Shown here in pieces: positions 15,968 through 23,671 of a stretch of DNA of 62,994 nucleotides. The position numbers and the translations under genes were made by a program. The stretch lies in the IMG/VR virus record IMGVR_UViG_3300048839_001305, positions 1-62,994 of that record; one strand, 5' to 3'. The first letter of the stretch is position 1. Each line of letters opens with the position of its first letter. Under the pieces are notes generated by a model. The model was not told the origin of the DNA, searched no databases, and saw only the letters and a list, made by a program, of their open reading frames with translations. This DNA is from a virus.

Positions 15968-15983
15968 GGGACGAGTCTCAACC
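15968..15983 (-). promoter_or_regulatory. Recurring operator-like motif, site b
   Basis: On the minus strand this reads GGTTGAGACTCGTCCC, one base from the consensus GGTTGAGATTCGTCCC found at six intergenic sites. It lies just downstream of a TACAAT box, where a bound protein could block transcription. Confidence 0.5.
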
Positions 15984-16127
15984 ATTGACCGGCAAAAGCC
16001 ACTAAAGTGGCCATCCGGCGGCAGACCGTCGCAACGAGTATCAACAGGAAACGTACTGGTAGGGGCCACGGCCCCGCGAGAAGGCGGCCGGACTGGTTAT
16101 CCGGCTGGGCGTCAGGAGTGTATTTCA

Positions 16128-16370
16128 GTGTCATTCTCTCTCTTTGCCGTCGAATCCACAGCGTGTGGCGCGGACGCCGTTTTCACCGACGGCCGTCGCG
16201 TGGCCCTGTCATGGCAGGAGGCGGCGCGGATTTTAGTGGCGGCCATGCGCTGCTCGGCGCGGGTACTGCCCGCGGCGCGGCCGGCGTGGTACTTCCTGGA
16301 GCCGAACGACTACGGGCGGCTGCTGGAGGTGGGCGCGGACACCGGCGAGTTCTTAAGAGGAGGCGCGTGA
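16128..16370 (+). CDS. Small hypothetical protein
   Basis: 80 residues from GTG 16128; AGGAG lies 9 bases upstream, after a hairpin at 16085-16107. Residues 20-50 look helical (ALSWQEAARILVAAMRCSAR). The stop overlaps ATG 16370 of the next gene. First gene of a new run downstream of a structured leader. Confidence 0.55.
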   Translation: MSFSLFAVESTACGADAVFTDGRRVALSWQEAARILVAAMRCSARVLPAARPAWYFLEPNDYGRLLEVGADTGEFLRGGA

Positions 16371-16597
16371 TGCAAGGCGTTCTGTGGCAGGTAGACAAGT
16401 CCGACGCGGCGCTGCCGGCGGCCGAGCAGGTGCGCCGGGCCATCGCCGCCGTCGCCGCGCGGCACGGCCGGCGGCCGTCGTTCGTGCAGGTGCGTCCCGG
16501 CGCGTGGCCGGAGGAGATCGACGGCGCGCGCGTCATCCCCACGCCGCGCATGAGTTACCCCGGCCTGATGCTGGTGGGGTGGGGAGAGGCGTCGTGA
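16370..16597 (+). CDS. Small hypothetical protein
   Basis: 75 residues starting at a TGATG overlap, with AGAGGAGG upstream. One helix (EQVRRAIAAVAARHG) followed by strands (SFVQVRPG, ARVIPTPR, LMLVGWGE). It resembles a small alpha/beta domain of unknown family. Confidence 0.55.
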   Translation: MQGVLWQVDKSDAALPAAEQVRRAIAAVAARHGRRPSFVQVRPGAWPEEIDGARVIPTPRMSYPGLMLVGWGEAS

Positions 16598-16737
16598 GCG
16601 ATTACGAGTACGACTATCCCCCGCCGCCGCGTGGTTCGCGCGGGGCATTGACGGCGGCCGTGGCCCTGGGCGCGGCCTTACTGGTGGCCGGGCTGGGCTG
16701 CGCCGTGGCGCGGCTCATCGCCCTGGCGGTGTGGTGA
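16594..16737 (+). CDS. Single-pass membrane protein
   Basis: 47 residues from GTG 16594 (GTGA overlap, GGGGAGAGG upstream). A Tyr/Pro-rich N-terminus (DYEYDYPPPPR) precedes one long hydrophobic helix at about 19-45. Function unknown. Confidence 0.5.
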   Translation: MSDYEYDYPPPPRGSRGALTAAVALGAALLVAGLGCAVARLIALAVW

Positions 16738-16742
16738 AACCC

Positions 16743-17228
16743 ATGAGACAGGTACTTGCGGACGTAACGCCGCGCACCATTATTCTCTTGCCCGACGGCC
16801 GCGTCGGCTTCTACGCCTATCGCTACGTGGCCGACGACGGCCGGGCGCTCGGTCACGTGCTGGTGCAGACGACGCCCGGCGCGATCGAGGAAGTAGACGT
16901 GGACGCACTGGCGACGGTGGATGTCGTCTGGTGCGACCGCCAGGCCCAGGAGGCCCTATGGCAGCGGCTCGTGGCCGAGGGGTGCGAGACGCTGACCCGG
17001 CTGGGCGGCCGTTACCAGATCGCCCCGGATACGTGCGTGTGGCTGGACGCGGGGCCGCTGGCGCTGCGTATCGAGCGTCACGCGGTGGGCGTGGACGTAG
17101 CCGCCTTTGGCGGCAACGTGAGCGTAGCCGCTTTCAGCGACAGCGTGGACGTAGCCGTCTTCAACCGCGACGAGACGGCCGCCGGGCAACCCCTGCGGGC
17201 GCTGCACGTCTTGTACGAGGAGGTGTAG
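16743..17228 (+). CDS. Hypothetical protein with three 9-residue repeats
   Basis: 161 residues from ATG 16743; GTG 16731 or 16734 would also fit and overlap the previous stop. Near the C-terminus three consecutive 9-residue units (VDVAAFGGN, VSVAAFSDS, VDVAVFNRD) suggest a short beta-solenoid or stacked-strand element. No catalytic residues recognised. Confidence 0.6.
   Translation: MRQVLADVTPRTIILLPDGRVGFYAYRYVADDGRALGHVLVQTTPGAIEEVDVDALATVDVVWCDRQAQEALWQRLVAEGCETLTRLGGRYQIAPDTCVWLDAGPLALRIERHAVGVDVAAFGGNVSVAAFSDSVDVAVFNRDETAAGQPLRALHVLYEEV
17091..17171 (+). repeat. Three degenerate 27-base tandem repeats
   Basis: Each unit begins GTGGACGTAGCC or GTGAGCGTAGCC and encodes 9 residues with the pattern V-x-V-A-x-F. 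Divergence between units implies an older duplication than the exact repeat at 11309. Confidence 0.7.
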
Positions 17229-17229
17229 G

Positions 17230-18192
17230 GTGGCGCGCCAACACAGCAACGGCGACGCCGCGTTTCATGGGATGCAGGTGGCAACCGATGCGCCGGCCCG
17301 CCCGGCCCTTAGATATCACGGGAGCAAGCACCTGCTCATGCCGTGGACGCTGGCCCATCTGCCGGCCGACCACGACGTGTACGTATCCGGCTTCTCCGGG
17401 TCGTTTGCCGACATTTTGCGGAAGCCGAAGTCGCTCATCGAGGTGGCCAACGATCTGGACGAGGACGTGATGAACTATTTCCAGGTCTTGCGTTCGCGCA
17501 AGGCGGAGCTGGTCGAGCAGATCAAATACACTCCTTTCCACGTGGGGGAGTATCGCCGGGCGCAGGAACCGGCGATTGATCCCCTGGAGCGGGCGCGTCG
17601 TTTCTACGTCCGGTCGTACATGGCGATTGCCGGGCCGACGGCTCAATGGAACACCGGTTGGCGTCGCCAGAAGGTCTTCAGCCGCGGCCGGACGGGTCGG
17701 AAGATGATGGTTCCGGCGTCGGTAACGTTTTACAACCTGGCCCATTTCGACGCCATTGCCGAACGTCTTCAGGGCGTGACGTTCGAGATGATGCCCGCCC
17801 TCGATCTGGTCAAGCTTTACGACAACCCGCGGACACTTTTCTACCTCGACCCACCGTACCACCCCGACACGCGCTCCAAGTGGGCGACGAAGGCGTACCG
17901 GCACGAGATGACGGCCGCCGACCACGAAACGATGCTGGAACAGCTTAACCGTTGCGTCGGGATGGTGGCCCTGGCCGGCTACCGTTGCCCGCTGTACGAC
18001 GAGGCGTTGACCCGCTGGGCGCGCTATGACCGCCGCTCGCGGGTCAACAGCAACGGTCATCGTACTGAATCGCTGTGGCTCAACCCGGCGGCCGAGTGGT
18101 CGCTGCGCCATCGCGGGCTACCCCTGTTCCGGTCTCTTTTTGCCGCCGATGGTTGCGATCCGTTGCCATTGGGCACGGACGAGGAGGAGTGA
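17230..18192 (+). CDS. D12-class N6-adenine DNA methyltransferase
   Basis: 320 residues from GTG 17230 with GGAGGTG upstream. RYHGSK (28-33) corresponds to the AdoMet-binding YxGGK segment of Dam-like enzymes, here with HGSK in place of GGK. YVSGFSGSFADILRKP is motif I-like, and DPPY (207-210) is the catalytic motif IV that positions the target adenine. Length and order fit the class alpha D12 family. It probably methylates phage DNA to evade restriction. The target sequence cannot be read from the gene. Confidence 0.85.
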   Translation: MARQHSNGDAAFHGMQVATDAPARPALRYHGSKHLLMPWTLAHLPADHDVYVSGFSGSFADILRKPKSLIEVANDLDEDVMNYFQVLRSRKAELVEQIKYTPFHVGEYRRAQEPAIDPLERARRFYVRSYMAIAGPTAQWNTGWRRQKVFSRGRTGRKMMVPASVTFYNLAHFDAIAERLQGVTFEMMPALDLVKLYDNPRTLFYLDPPYHPDTRSKWATKAYRHEMTAADHETMLEQLNRCVGMVALAGYRCPLYDEALTRWARYDRRSRVNSNGHRTESLWLNPAAEWSLRHRGLPLFRSLFAADGCDPLPLGTDEEE

Positions 18193-18545
18193 TGCACGCG
18201 CAAGCCCAGACAACCGCTACCCAACTATCGCTGTTCGCGGCCGTGGTCGAGCCGGAGTACGCCCGCGAGATGACCATCACGGAGCGCTTCGAGGCGTTCC
18301 ACGCCGCCAACCCCCACGTGGCCGCGCTTCTGGCGGATATGGCCCTGGCCCTGCGGCACGGCGGCCGTACCCACTACGGCATCAAGGCGCTGGTGGAGGT
18401 GCTGCGCTTTCAGTACGCCGTCCAGACGCGGGGGGATGCGTTCAAGATCAACAACGACTTCACCGCCCACTACGCCCGCCTGCTCATGCGTGAGCACCCG
18501 GAGCTGGAAGGGTTCTTCGAGACGCGGGAAATCCGCGCTTCGTGA
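18192..18545 (+). CDS. Hypothetical protein
   Basis: 117 residues from ATG 18192, overlapping the methyltransferase stop (GGAGGAG upstream). TITERFEAFHAANPHV followed by HYGIKALVEVLRFQYAV and FKINNDFTAHYARLLM is a conserved layout I have seen in small phage genes beside methyltransferases, but no named function is known to me. All-helical. Confidence 0.65.
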   Translation: MHAQAQTTATQLSLFAAVVEPEYAREMTITERFEAFHAANPHVAALLADMALALRHGGRTHYGIKALVEVLRFQYAVQTRGDAFKINNDFTAHYARLLMREHPELEGFFETREIRAS

Positions 18546-18556
18546 CGGAGGTAGGT

Positions 18557-18829
18557 ATGAACTTCAAGGACTTAGCGGCCCACATCCCCTTAGTCAGGCC
18601 CCGCCCGGCGGCGACGGCGGCCGAGCAGGCCGAGTTGCGCCGGCGCATCCTGCGCGGTCAGTTGCGGGGCGACACGGCTGCGGCGGCGACCGTCGCCGGT
18701 GACTTGGTGGCCCGGTGTATGGCCCTGCGCGACCGGGATGAGGAGCTGGACGATGTGGCCCTGGTGGCCGCCGCGCGCGAGGCCCACGAGTTGCGCTGCA
18801 AGCTGGAAGGGCTGGAGGCCGCGCTGTGA
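18557..18829 (+). CDS. Small helical hypothetical protein
   Basis: 90 residues from ATG 18557, chosen over GTG 18542 because GGAGG lies 5 bases upstream. Mostly charged helices (AEQAELRRRILRGQL, ELDDVALVAAAREA). It overlaps the next gene by 4 bases. Role unknown. Confidence 0.6.
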   Translation: MNFKDLAAHIPLVRPRPAATAAEQAELRRRILRGQLRGDTAAAATVAGDLVARCMALRDRDEELDDVALVAAAREAHELRCKLEGLEAAL

Positions 18830-19488
18830 ATCCCGCCCAGTTCATTCAGCAGGACAGCGGCGAGTTTGAGTGGTACACGCCGCTGGACATCATCGAGGTC
18901 GTGCAAGCGGTTCTGTATCCGGGGATCGACCTCGACCCGGCCTCCTCGACCGTTGCCAACGCGGTAGTGAAGGCCAAGAAGTACTACACCTATGAGGATG
19001 ACGGATTGACCCTGCCGTGGGAGGGCCGGGTATGGCTCAACCCGCCGTTTTCCGAGGTGGCCCGCTTTGTTGACAAGCTGCTGCTGGAGTACGAGATCGG
19101 CCGCGTGACCGAGGCGTGCGTCATCACCTTCGCCTCGCTGGACACGGCCTGGGCGCGACGCCTGGCGGCCTTCCCGCGCTGGTATCCCAAAGGGCGCGTG
19201 AACTACAGCCCCCTGTGGGAGGAGCGCCGGACGCCCATCCAGGCCCTGCCGGGCATGGCCGACCAGGTCAACACCGGCGACCGCAACGACCGCAACCGCC
19301 CGTCCTCGCCACCCAAAGGATCGATGGTCACTTACATCGGCCCGAATGAGCGCGTGGCCCACTTTGCCCAAACCTTCACCAGTCGTCTGGGTGGGTGGGT
19401 GGACGTGCCCTGGGAGTGGCACAAGCGCCGCATGACCTCCGAGGGGCTGACGGCGGCCGTCACGGGAATGTGGGGGCTGGGTCGATGA
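18826..19488 (+). CDS. Phage-type N6-adenine DNA methyltransferase (DNA N-6-adenine-methyltransferase family)
   Basis: 220 residues from GTG 18826 (GTGA overlap). EWYTP (15-19), IDLDPAS (34-40) with STVAN after it, and VWLNPPF (69-75) are the hallmarks of this small methyltransferase family common in tailed phages; NPPF is the catalytic motif IV. The length is typical. Together with the D12 enzyme it makes a second adenine methyltransferase within 1 kb, which would protect phage DNA against more than one restriction specificity. Confidence 0.9.
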   Translation: MNPAQFIQQDSGEFEWYTPLDIIEVVQAVLYPGIDLDPASSTVANAVVKAKKYYTYEDDGLTLPWEGRVWLNPPFSEVARFVDKLLLEYEIGRVTEACVITFASLDTAWARRLAAFPRWYPKGRVNYSPLWEERRTPIQALPGMADQVNTGDRNDRNRPSSPPKGSMVTYIGPNERVAHFAQTFTSRLGGWVDVPWEWHKRRMTSEGLTAAVTGMWGLGR

Positions 19489-19949
19489 GAACGTGGACGA
19501 CGGCCGACGGCGTGCGGCATTGGGCCGACGAAGGGTATCAGGCGGCGCTCATCCCGATGGCCGCCCACGGCAAGGCCCGGCCGCGGGTGACGGTCAAAGG
19601 CACTTACATGCCGCAGTCCTATACCGAGGCCCGCGAATCGCTGATGCAGTTCTTCGGTTCGGTGACGCTGCGCCTCCCCGTATCCGTCAAGGTGACGGTT
19701 GCCCGGCGCACCCCGTCGTCGTGGCCGAAGGCCAGGCGCGCGGCGGCCGTGTGGACGCCGTGCCCGGTCAAGCCCGACGCCGACAACATCGCCGGCTGGG
19801 TGCTGGACAGTTTGTTTGCCGAGGACTCGGCCGTCGTCTGGGTCGAGTGTCTGAAAGTCTGGGGGCCGCGCGATCTCCTCAAGGTTGAGGTCTGGGAGGT
19901 CTGCGCCGACGAGGCGGCCGTGGGGCCGCATGAGATGGCGTTTGAGTAG
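19485..19949 (+). CDS. rusA: RusA-like Holliday junction resolvase
   Basis: 154 residues from ATG 19485. KPDADNIAGWVLDSLF (95-111), with Asp98, Asp100 and Asp108 followed by an acidic pair at 113-114, matches the RusA metal-binding core that cleaves four-way DNA junctions. Phage RusA enzymes resolve recombination and replication intermediates before packaging. Slightly longer than E. coli RusA (about 120) owing to an N-terminal extension. Co-transcribed with the adenine methyltransferase (4-base overlap). Confidence 0.8.
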   Translation: MRTWTTADGVRHWADEGYQAALIPMAAHGKARPRVTVKGTYMPQSYTEARESLMQFFGSVTLRLPVSVKVTVARRTPSSWPKARRAAAVWTPCPVKPDADNIAGWVLDSLFAEDSAVVWVECLKVWGPRDLLKVEVWEVCADEAAVGPHEMAFE

Positions 19950-19970
19950 TAGGTAGTGTGGAGGATTGCC

Positions 19971-20357
19971 ATGTGCATCAGTTCGACGTTCCAAGCGCTC
20001 AATGACCTGGTGAAGCCGGGCGGCCGCATCGTCTACAACGGTACGACCAACCGCTACGAGCTGCACCCGGTCGAGCGGACGGTGGGGAAGGGCGTGTTCG
20101 CCGTTCTCTTTGACCGCGAGTGCATCGCCCGCGCACCGGGTGAGGCGGCCGTCTACGTCATCACCGACAAGGGGCGGGCGCAGTGGGAGCGCGCGCCGGA
20201 GGCTGTCAGCATCTCCGGGGTATGCGACAACTGCGACGTCAACACCCAGGTGCGCCCCAAGCGGCTGGGGCCGGAGTGCCTGTACCTGTGCGGCCGTTGC
20301 GTCGCGAAACTGGCGGAGGAAGTCAGTGGCCTCAAAGCGTCACCAGCGGCGGCGTAG
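19971..20357 (+). CDS. Hypothetical protein with C-terminal zinc ribbon
   Basis: 128 residues, ATG 19971 with GGAGG 6 bases upstream. The N-terminal 70 residues are beta-rich. CDNC (about 88-91) and CGRC (about 109-112) form a four-cysteine zinc ribbon. The gene overlaps the next by 32 bases in another frame. Confidence 0.6.
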   Translation: MCISSTFQALNDLVKPGGRIVYNGTTNRYELHPVERTVGKGVFAVLFDRECIARAPGEAAVYVITDKGRAQWERAPEAVSISGVCDNCDVNTQVRPKRLGPECLYLCGRCVAKLAEEVSGLKASPAAA

Positions 20358-20547
20358 TTGCGAGGGCAAGGCCGCCCACGCCACCCGCGAGGGAGCCATT
20401 ATCGCCGTGGGCAAGCTCCGCAAGTCCCACTTCGGCGGGACGTGGGCGGCCTACCACTGCCGGTGGTGCGGCCGGTGGCACGTCGGGCGGCCGACGGCGC
20501 GACAGCGCCAGGCCACGCGCGACCGCCGGGCGGCGGCGGCCGAGTGA
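20326..20547 (+). CDS. Small zinc-binding phage protein
   Basis: 73 residues from GTG 20326, which has GGCGGAGGA upstream. Pattern CEGK...HATREGA...YHCRWCGRWHVGR: a Cys, a helix and a CxxC...H knuckle, typical of small basic phage zinc proteins that carry a conserved C-x-W-C-x-x-W-H core. The function is unestablished. An upstream in-frame start would overlap the previous gene further. Confidence 0.6.
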   Translation: MASKRHQRRRSCEGKAAHATREGAIIAVGKLRKSHFGGTWAAYHCRWCGRWHVGRPTARQRQATRDRRAAAAE

Positions 20548-20554
20548 GAGGAGT

Positions 20555-21004
20555 ATGACCGAATTACTGAGCATCAAGGAGGTCGCCGCCGCGGCCGGTC
20601 TGAGCCGGCAGGCGGTGGAGAAGGCCATCCGCGCCGGTCGCCTGACACCCTCGGCGCGGGAAGGCGCACGCTTGCGCTTCACGCAAGCCGACGTGGACGA
20701 GTGGCTGGCGCGGCGGTGCGCGGGAGCCGACCGCAAGCCGCGCCGCGCCCGGCCGCGCGCCACCCAGACCGACGCGCTCTACGCCTGCATCGTGGCCTAC
20801 AAGCGCGAGACGGGCGGCCGCTCGCCGACCCAGGCCGAGCTGGTCGCCCGGTCGGGACTGGGGTCGAAAACGGCTATCCAGCGCTGGTTGGAGCAGCTGG
20901 CGGAGGACGGCCGCGTCGTTCTGGATGACGGCGCGCGGAGCATCGGCATCCCCGGCGAGCGCTGGCTTGCGCCGGGGGAGTGTGTGGAGGGATGCAGTGG
21001 GTAA
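20555..21004 (+). CDS. Regulator with excisionase-type and LexA-type DNA-binding domains
   Basis: 149 residues, ATG 20555 with GAGAGGAG upstream. Residues 1-53 form an excisionase-family helix-turn-helix (LLSIKEVAAAAGLSRQAVEK, then RLRFTQADVDEWLARR). Residues about 70-135 resemble the LexA N-terminal winged helix (ALYACIVAYKRETGGRSPTQ, GLGSKTAIQRWLEQLAEDGR). The LexA peptidase with its Ser/Lys dyad is absent, so it would not self-cleave in an SOS response. A transcription regulator binding compound sites is the likely role. Confidence 0.75.
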   Translation: MTELLSIKEVAAAAGLSRQAVEKAIRAGRLTPSAREGARLRFTQADVDEWLARRCAGADRKPRRARPRATQTDALYACIVAYKRETGGRSPTQAELVARSGLGSKTAIQRWLEQLAEDGRVVLDDGARSIGIPGERWLAPGECVEGCSG

Positions 21005-21251
21005 GAAACAGCAACACGCGGATCAGGAAATATTCATCGGCCCGCTGCCCAGGGGGGCCGCGCGGCAGGAAGTCCACGTCAACCCGCCCGGTGGGCGGCC
21101 GCCGTCCTCAACGCCCCACTACGCCGCGGGCACGGAACGGATGGGCGTCTTTGGCCTGCTGCTGCTGCTCATTGTGCTGGCGGTCTGCGCCTTTCTGGTC
21201 ATCTCCGCCTGCGGGATGGCCTCGGCGCTTACGGCCGGGTCGATCTGGTAG
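20997..21251 (+). CDS. Small single-pass membrane protein
   Basis: 84 residues from GTG 20997 with GGAGGG upstream, overlapping the regulator gene. A polar, Pro/Gly-rich N-terminal half precedes one strongly hydrophobic helix at about 49-72. An ATG 20992 ORF in another frame is less convincing. Role unknown. Confidence 0.5.
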   Translation: MGKKQQHADQEIFIGPLPRGAARQEVHVNPPGGRPPSSTPHYAAGTERMGVFGLLLLLIVLAVCAFLVISACGMASALTAGSIW

Positions 21252-21260
21252 GGAGGAGCC

Positions 21261-21938
21261 ATGCCCATCAATGTGACTGCGATCACGCACGATGAGGAGC
21301 AGGCGACCTGGGCGGCCCTGCTGACCGGCGCGAGCGAAGATGTTGACCAGTTGCGGCGGCAGGTGACGGCGCTAACCGAGACGCTGGCCAAGATGAAACG
21401 CTATGTCGTGCAGCTACACCGCGCCGCGGAAGAAGTAGATGACGGCCAATGCCAGTGCGCGACCTGCAAGGCGTCGCGGGCGCTAAGGAGGCTGTACGCC
21501 CTGCCGGGCTTGCCCGACGCCAGCCGGGCCGATCTGGACGCGCTCAGCGCCGCCCTGGACGTTCTGATTGAAGACGGCTTTGCCGCGTGGGACAGAGCGA
21601 ACGACATTGCCACGGCCCTCGGCCTGGACTGGCAAACGGCAACGCGACAGAGCATCCTCGACGCGATCAGGGAAAACCGCGACCGTGTGGCCGAACTGCA
21701 AGCGGCGGCCGAGGTACTGCCGCCTAGTGCGCCGGGCGACCGCCGCTTCCGGCCAATGGCGGAGCGACCGACGGAGAACGGCCAGGCGTGCGAGGTCATT
21801 CTTAACGCCAGTTACGTTCACAGCAACCACCCGGACGACGAGGACGCGCCGGGCTACTGGATCGGGGAGCGCCTGTCGGTCTACGACGATCTGGTTCTGG
21901 CGTGGCGTCCTAAGTCCCTGCCGGCGGTGGAGCCATGA
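21261..21938 (+). CDS. Coiled-coil protein with DUF551-like C-terminus
   Basis: 225 residues, ATG 21261 with GGGAGGAG upstream. Coiled coil at about 25-60, then CQCATCK as a possible metal knuckle, a helical middle, and a C-terminus FRPMAERPTENGQ...LAWRPKSLP that follows the DUF551 layout seen at 4151 and 4551. Third member of that theme in the window. It overlaps the acetyltransferase by 4 bases. Confidence 0.65.
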   Translation: MPINVTAITHDEEQATWAALLTGASEDVDQLRRQVTALTETLAKMKRYVVQLHRAAEEVDDGQCQCATCKASRALRRLYALPGLPDASRADLDALSAALDVLIEDGFAAWDRANDIATALGLDWQTATRQSILDAIRENRDRVAELQAAAEVLPPSAPGDRRFRPMAERPTENGQACEVILNASYVHSNHPDDEDAPGYWIGERLSVYDDLVLAWRPKSLPAVEP

Positions 21939-22300
21939 TCTTCGAGACCCTGAACGAGTCTAACGAGCGCGGCGAACTGCTGCTGGTCGAGCACGGCATG
22001 TGCCACTACCACGTGCGCCGCGACGGGCAGTTGACCATCCGGGAGATCATCGTCCAGCGCGACCACCAGGGACAGGGCGTCGGCCGCCTGCTGCTGAACC
22101 TGCTCAAGAAGAAAGCGCGGGCGGCCGGGGCGACGAGTCTCTTCGCCAAGTGCCCGGCGGAACTGCCGGCCAACGGCTGGTACGCGGCAATGGGCTTTGC
22201 GCTGGATGGTACGGAGACGACGCGCTCCGGGCGAACACTCAATCTGTGGCGGTTGCAGCTATCCGGGCCGGCGGCCGTCACGCCAACAACAGGAGAGTAA
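21935..22300 (+). CDS. GNAT-family N-acetyltransferase
   Basis: 121 residues. The acetyl-CoA binding motif A is clear: LTIREIIVQRDHQGQGVGRL (the Q-x-x-G-x-G/A signature at about 46-52), followed by the long helix LLNLLKKKARAAGA and the GWYAAMGF strand of motif B. It is compact, near the minimum GNAT size. It transfers an acetyl group to an unknown amine; phage GNATs may modify host proteins or toxins. Confidence 0.85.
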   Translation: MIFETLNESNERGELLLVEHGMCHYHVRRDGQLTIREIIVQRDHQGQGVGRLLLNLLKKKARAAGATSLFAKCPAELPANGWYAAMGFALDGTETTRSGRTLNLWRLQLSGPAAVTPTTGE

Positions 22301-22302
22301 TG

Positions 22303-22434
22303 ATGTTTGGTGAAGCAAGTTTCTTGGTCGAGTTCTTTTTCTGCCTGGCCCCCGGCACGCTGGCCGTTCTGGCCGCGGGGGTGTGGGGCGCGCGGCGCGT
22401 CGCGAACGGCCGCCGGGCGGGCCGGGGCCGGTAG
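22303..22434 (+). CDS. Tiny membrane protein
   Basis: 43 residues; ATG 22300 and 22303 are adjacent, with AGGAGAG upstream. One hydrophobic helix at about 6-29 and a basic Arg/Gly tail, so N-out/C-in insertion is likely. Unknown role. Confidence 0.45.
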   Translation: MFGEASFLVEFFFCLAPGTLAVLAAGVWGARRVANGRRAGRGR

Positions 22435-22472
22435 ACGGTCGCGACGAGAACGATAACGAACGGAGGATAACA

Positions 22473-22775
22473 GTGGAACCTTTGTCAGATGAACGAGCGG
22501 CCGAGTTGGAGCAGACGGATCGTGCGCAGTGGGCGGAGCAAGCGCCGTACATTGCCGACTTTTTCACCGCGCGCGAGTTGCGCCTCGTTCGCAACTGCGT
22601 CGAGTATCGAGACGGCGACCCGGCCGGCCTGCCGGGTCACAACCTGATGCTGCTGGTAGCGAAGCTGGCGACGAACGACGGCTGGACGCAGGGCGAGCGC
22701 CTGGACGAGCTGATCGAGATGGCCGAGCGCAATGAGGCTGAGCAAGCCGTCAGGGTAGAGGCACGCTATGGGTAG
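22473..22775 (+). CDS. Small acidic hypothetical protein
   Basis: 100 residues from GTG 22473 with GGAGG 6 bases upstream. All-helical and acidic (pattern FTARELRLVRNCVEYRDGD). It overlaps the next gene by 8 bases. No domain recognised. Confidence 0.6.
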   Translation: MEPLSDERAAELEQTDRAQWAEQAPYIADFFTARELRLVRNCVEYRDGDPAGLPGHNLMLLVAKLATNDGWTQGERLDELIEMAERNEAEQAVRVEARYG

Positions 22776-23340
22776 TCAGACAGTCACCATCCGTCGTGCC
22801 GACGGAACCGAGATCGTGGTAGACGCCGAGGACGCGCTCATCACCGCCGGGCTGACGGCGGCCGACTACTACCTGATGCAGGCCGAGAATGAGGCGCTGC
22901 GCGGCCGGGTGGAGAAGCTGAAGGACGAGCTGGCCGAGTTGAAGCACCCGGCCGACGAGCCGGAGACAGGTGCGCCGCCGGACGAGCTGTGGCTCCAGTG
23001 GTACGGCGACGACGAGGACAACTACCTGTGGCCGGCCGACGCCGACCGGGCGGGCGTGACGTGGTGCCGCCACCGGGTCTGGCCCCTCGACGTGCGCTAC
23101 ATCCGGGCCGAGGCCGGCAAGATGACCGACCACCCCGACGACGCGAATGGTCGCGCTTTTCTGATCGACGGCGTGATGGGGCGCATCATGACCTTTCGGT
23201 CGCGCCTGGCTCAGCTGGAGTGGCTATGTGGTCAGGAGGATGTAACGGCCGAGAGACTGGAGGAAGCCGGGGCGCTGCTGCGCAGACAGATAACGGAGTT
23301 CGACAGTTTGGGTGACGCCTACCGGGCGGCGAGCGACTAG
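22768..23340 (+). CDS. Hypothetical protein with coiled coil
   Basis: 190 residues, overlapping the previous gene. ATG 22768 is the natural start. A short beta hairpin (VTIRRADGTEIVVDAED) precedes a coiled coil (AENEALRGRVEKLKDELAEL), then a Trp-rich domain (WLQWYGDDEDNYLWP...GVTWCRHRVWPLDVRYIRAE) and a helical C-terminus. No family named. Confidence 0.65.
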   Translation: MGSQTVTIRRADGTEIVVDAEDALITAGLTAADYYLMQAENEALRGRVEKLKDELAELKHPADEPETGAPPDELWLQWYGDDEDNYLWPADADRAGVTWCRHRVWPLDVRYIRAEAGKMTDHPDDANGRAFLIDGVMGRIMTFRSRLAQLEWLCGQEDVTAERLEEAGALLRRQITEFDSLGDAYRAASD

Positions 23341-23380
23341 ACGACCGCCCGCCCGACGGCCACGTAAGAGAGAGTGAACG

Positions 23381-23671
23381 ATGACCTACATCACCAGCCG
23401 CGGGCACGTCAGCGTGCCTGAAGACCTGTGGAGCGACATTCTGGCTTCGCTAGGCCGACTCGCTTCCGCGAACAAGTTTCTCATCGAGAGCGAGGGGCCG
23501 CGCTGCACGCCAGACGAGGCGATGCTTCTCTTGACGGTGCAGGCATTGGACGGCCAGACACTTCAGCGCGCCCGCGAGTTGGACGCCCGTCACCGCGAGG
23601 CTCTGTACGAAGCTGGGCGCTCGACCCGCGAGCAGATCGAGCGCGGTGGCGGCGGGCAGCCCTACAACTAG
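23381..23671 (+). CDS. Small hypothetical protein, end of the left plus-strand run
   Basis: 96 residues, ATG 23381. Helical throughout. Its stop overlaps the stop of the minus-strand gene that follows by 4 bases (23668-23671), a tail-to-tail junction. Role unknown. Confidence 0.6.
   Translation: MTYITSRGHVSVPEDLWSDILASLGRLASANKFLIESEGPRCTPDEAMLLLTVQALDGQTLQRARELDARHREALYEAGRSTREQIERGGGGQPYN

Larger units (their letters stand above)
15881..16127 (+). other. Structured leader and regulatory region
   Basis: 247 bases without a gene. It holds a 9-base perfect hairpin (15919-15944), a TACAAT box (15952-15957) with TAGACA 18 bases upstream, the recurring motif on the minus strand (15968-15983), and small hairpins at 15998-16011, 16062-16075 and 16085-16107. 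The last lies just before the ribosome binding site of gene 16128. Confidence 0.5.

Noticed and set aside
16085-16107. Possible tRNA anticodon arm
   Set aside because: The stem with a 7-base loop CTGGTTA resembles an anticodon arm, but position 37 would be T and no D, T or acceptor arms fit around it. By eye I found no tRNA in the window; a tRNAscan-SE run would be decisive.
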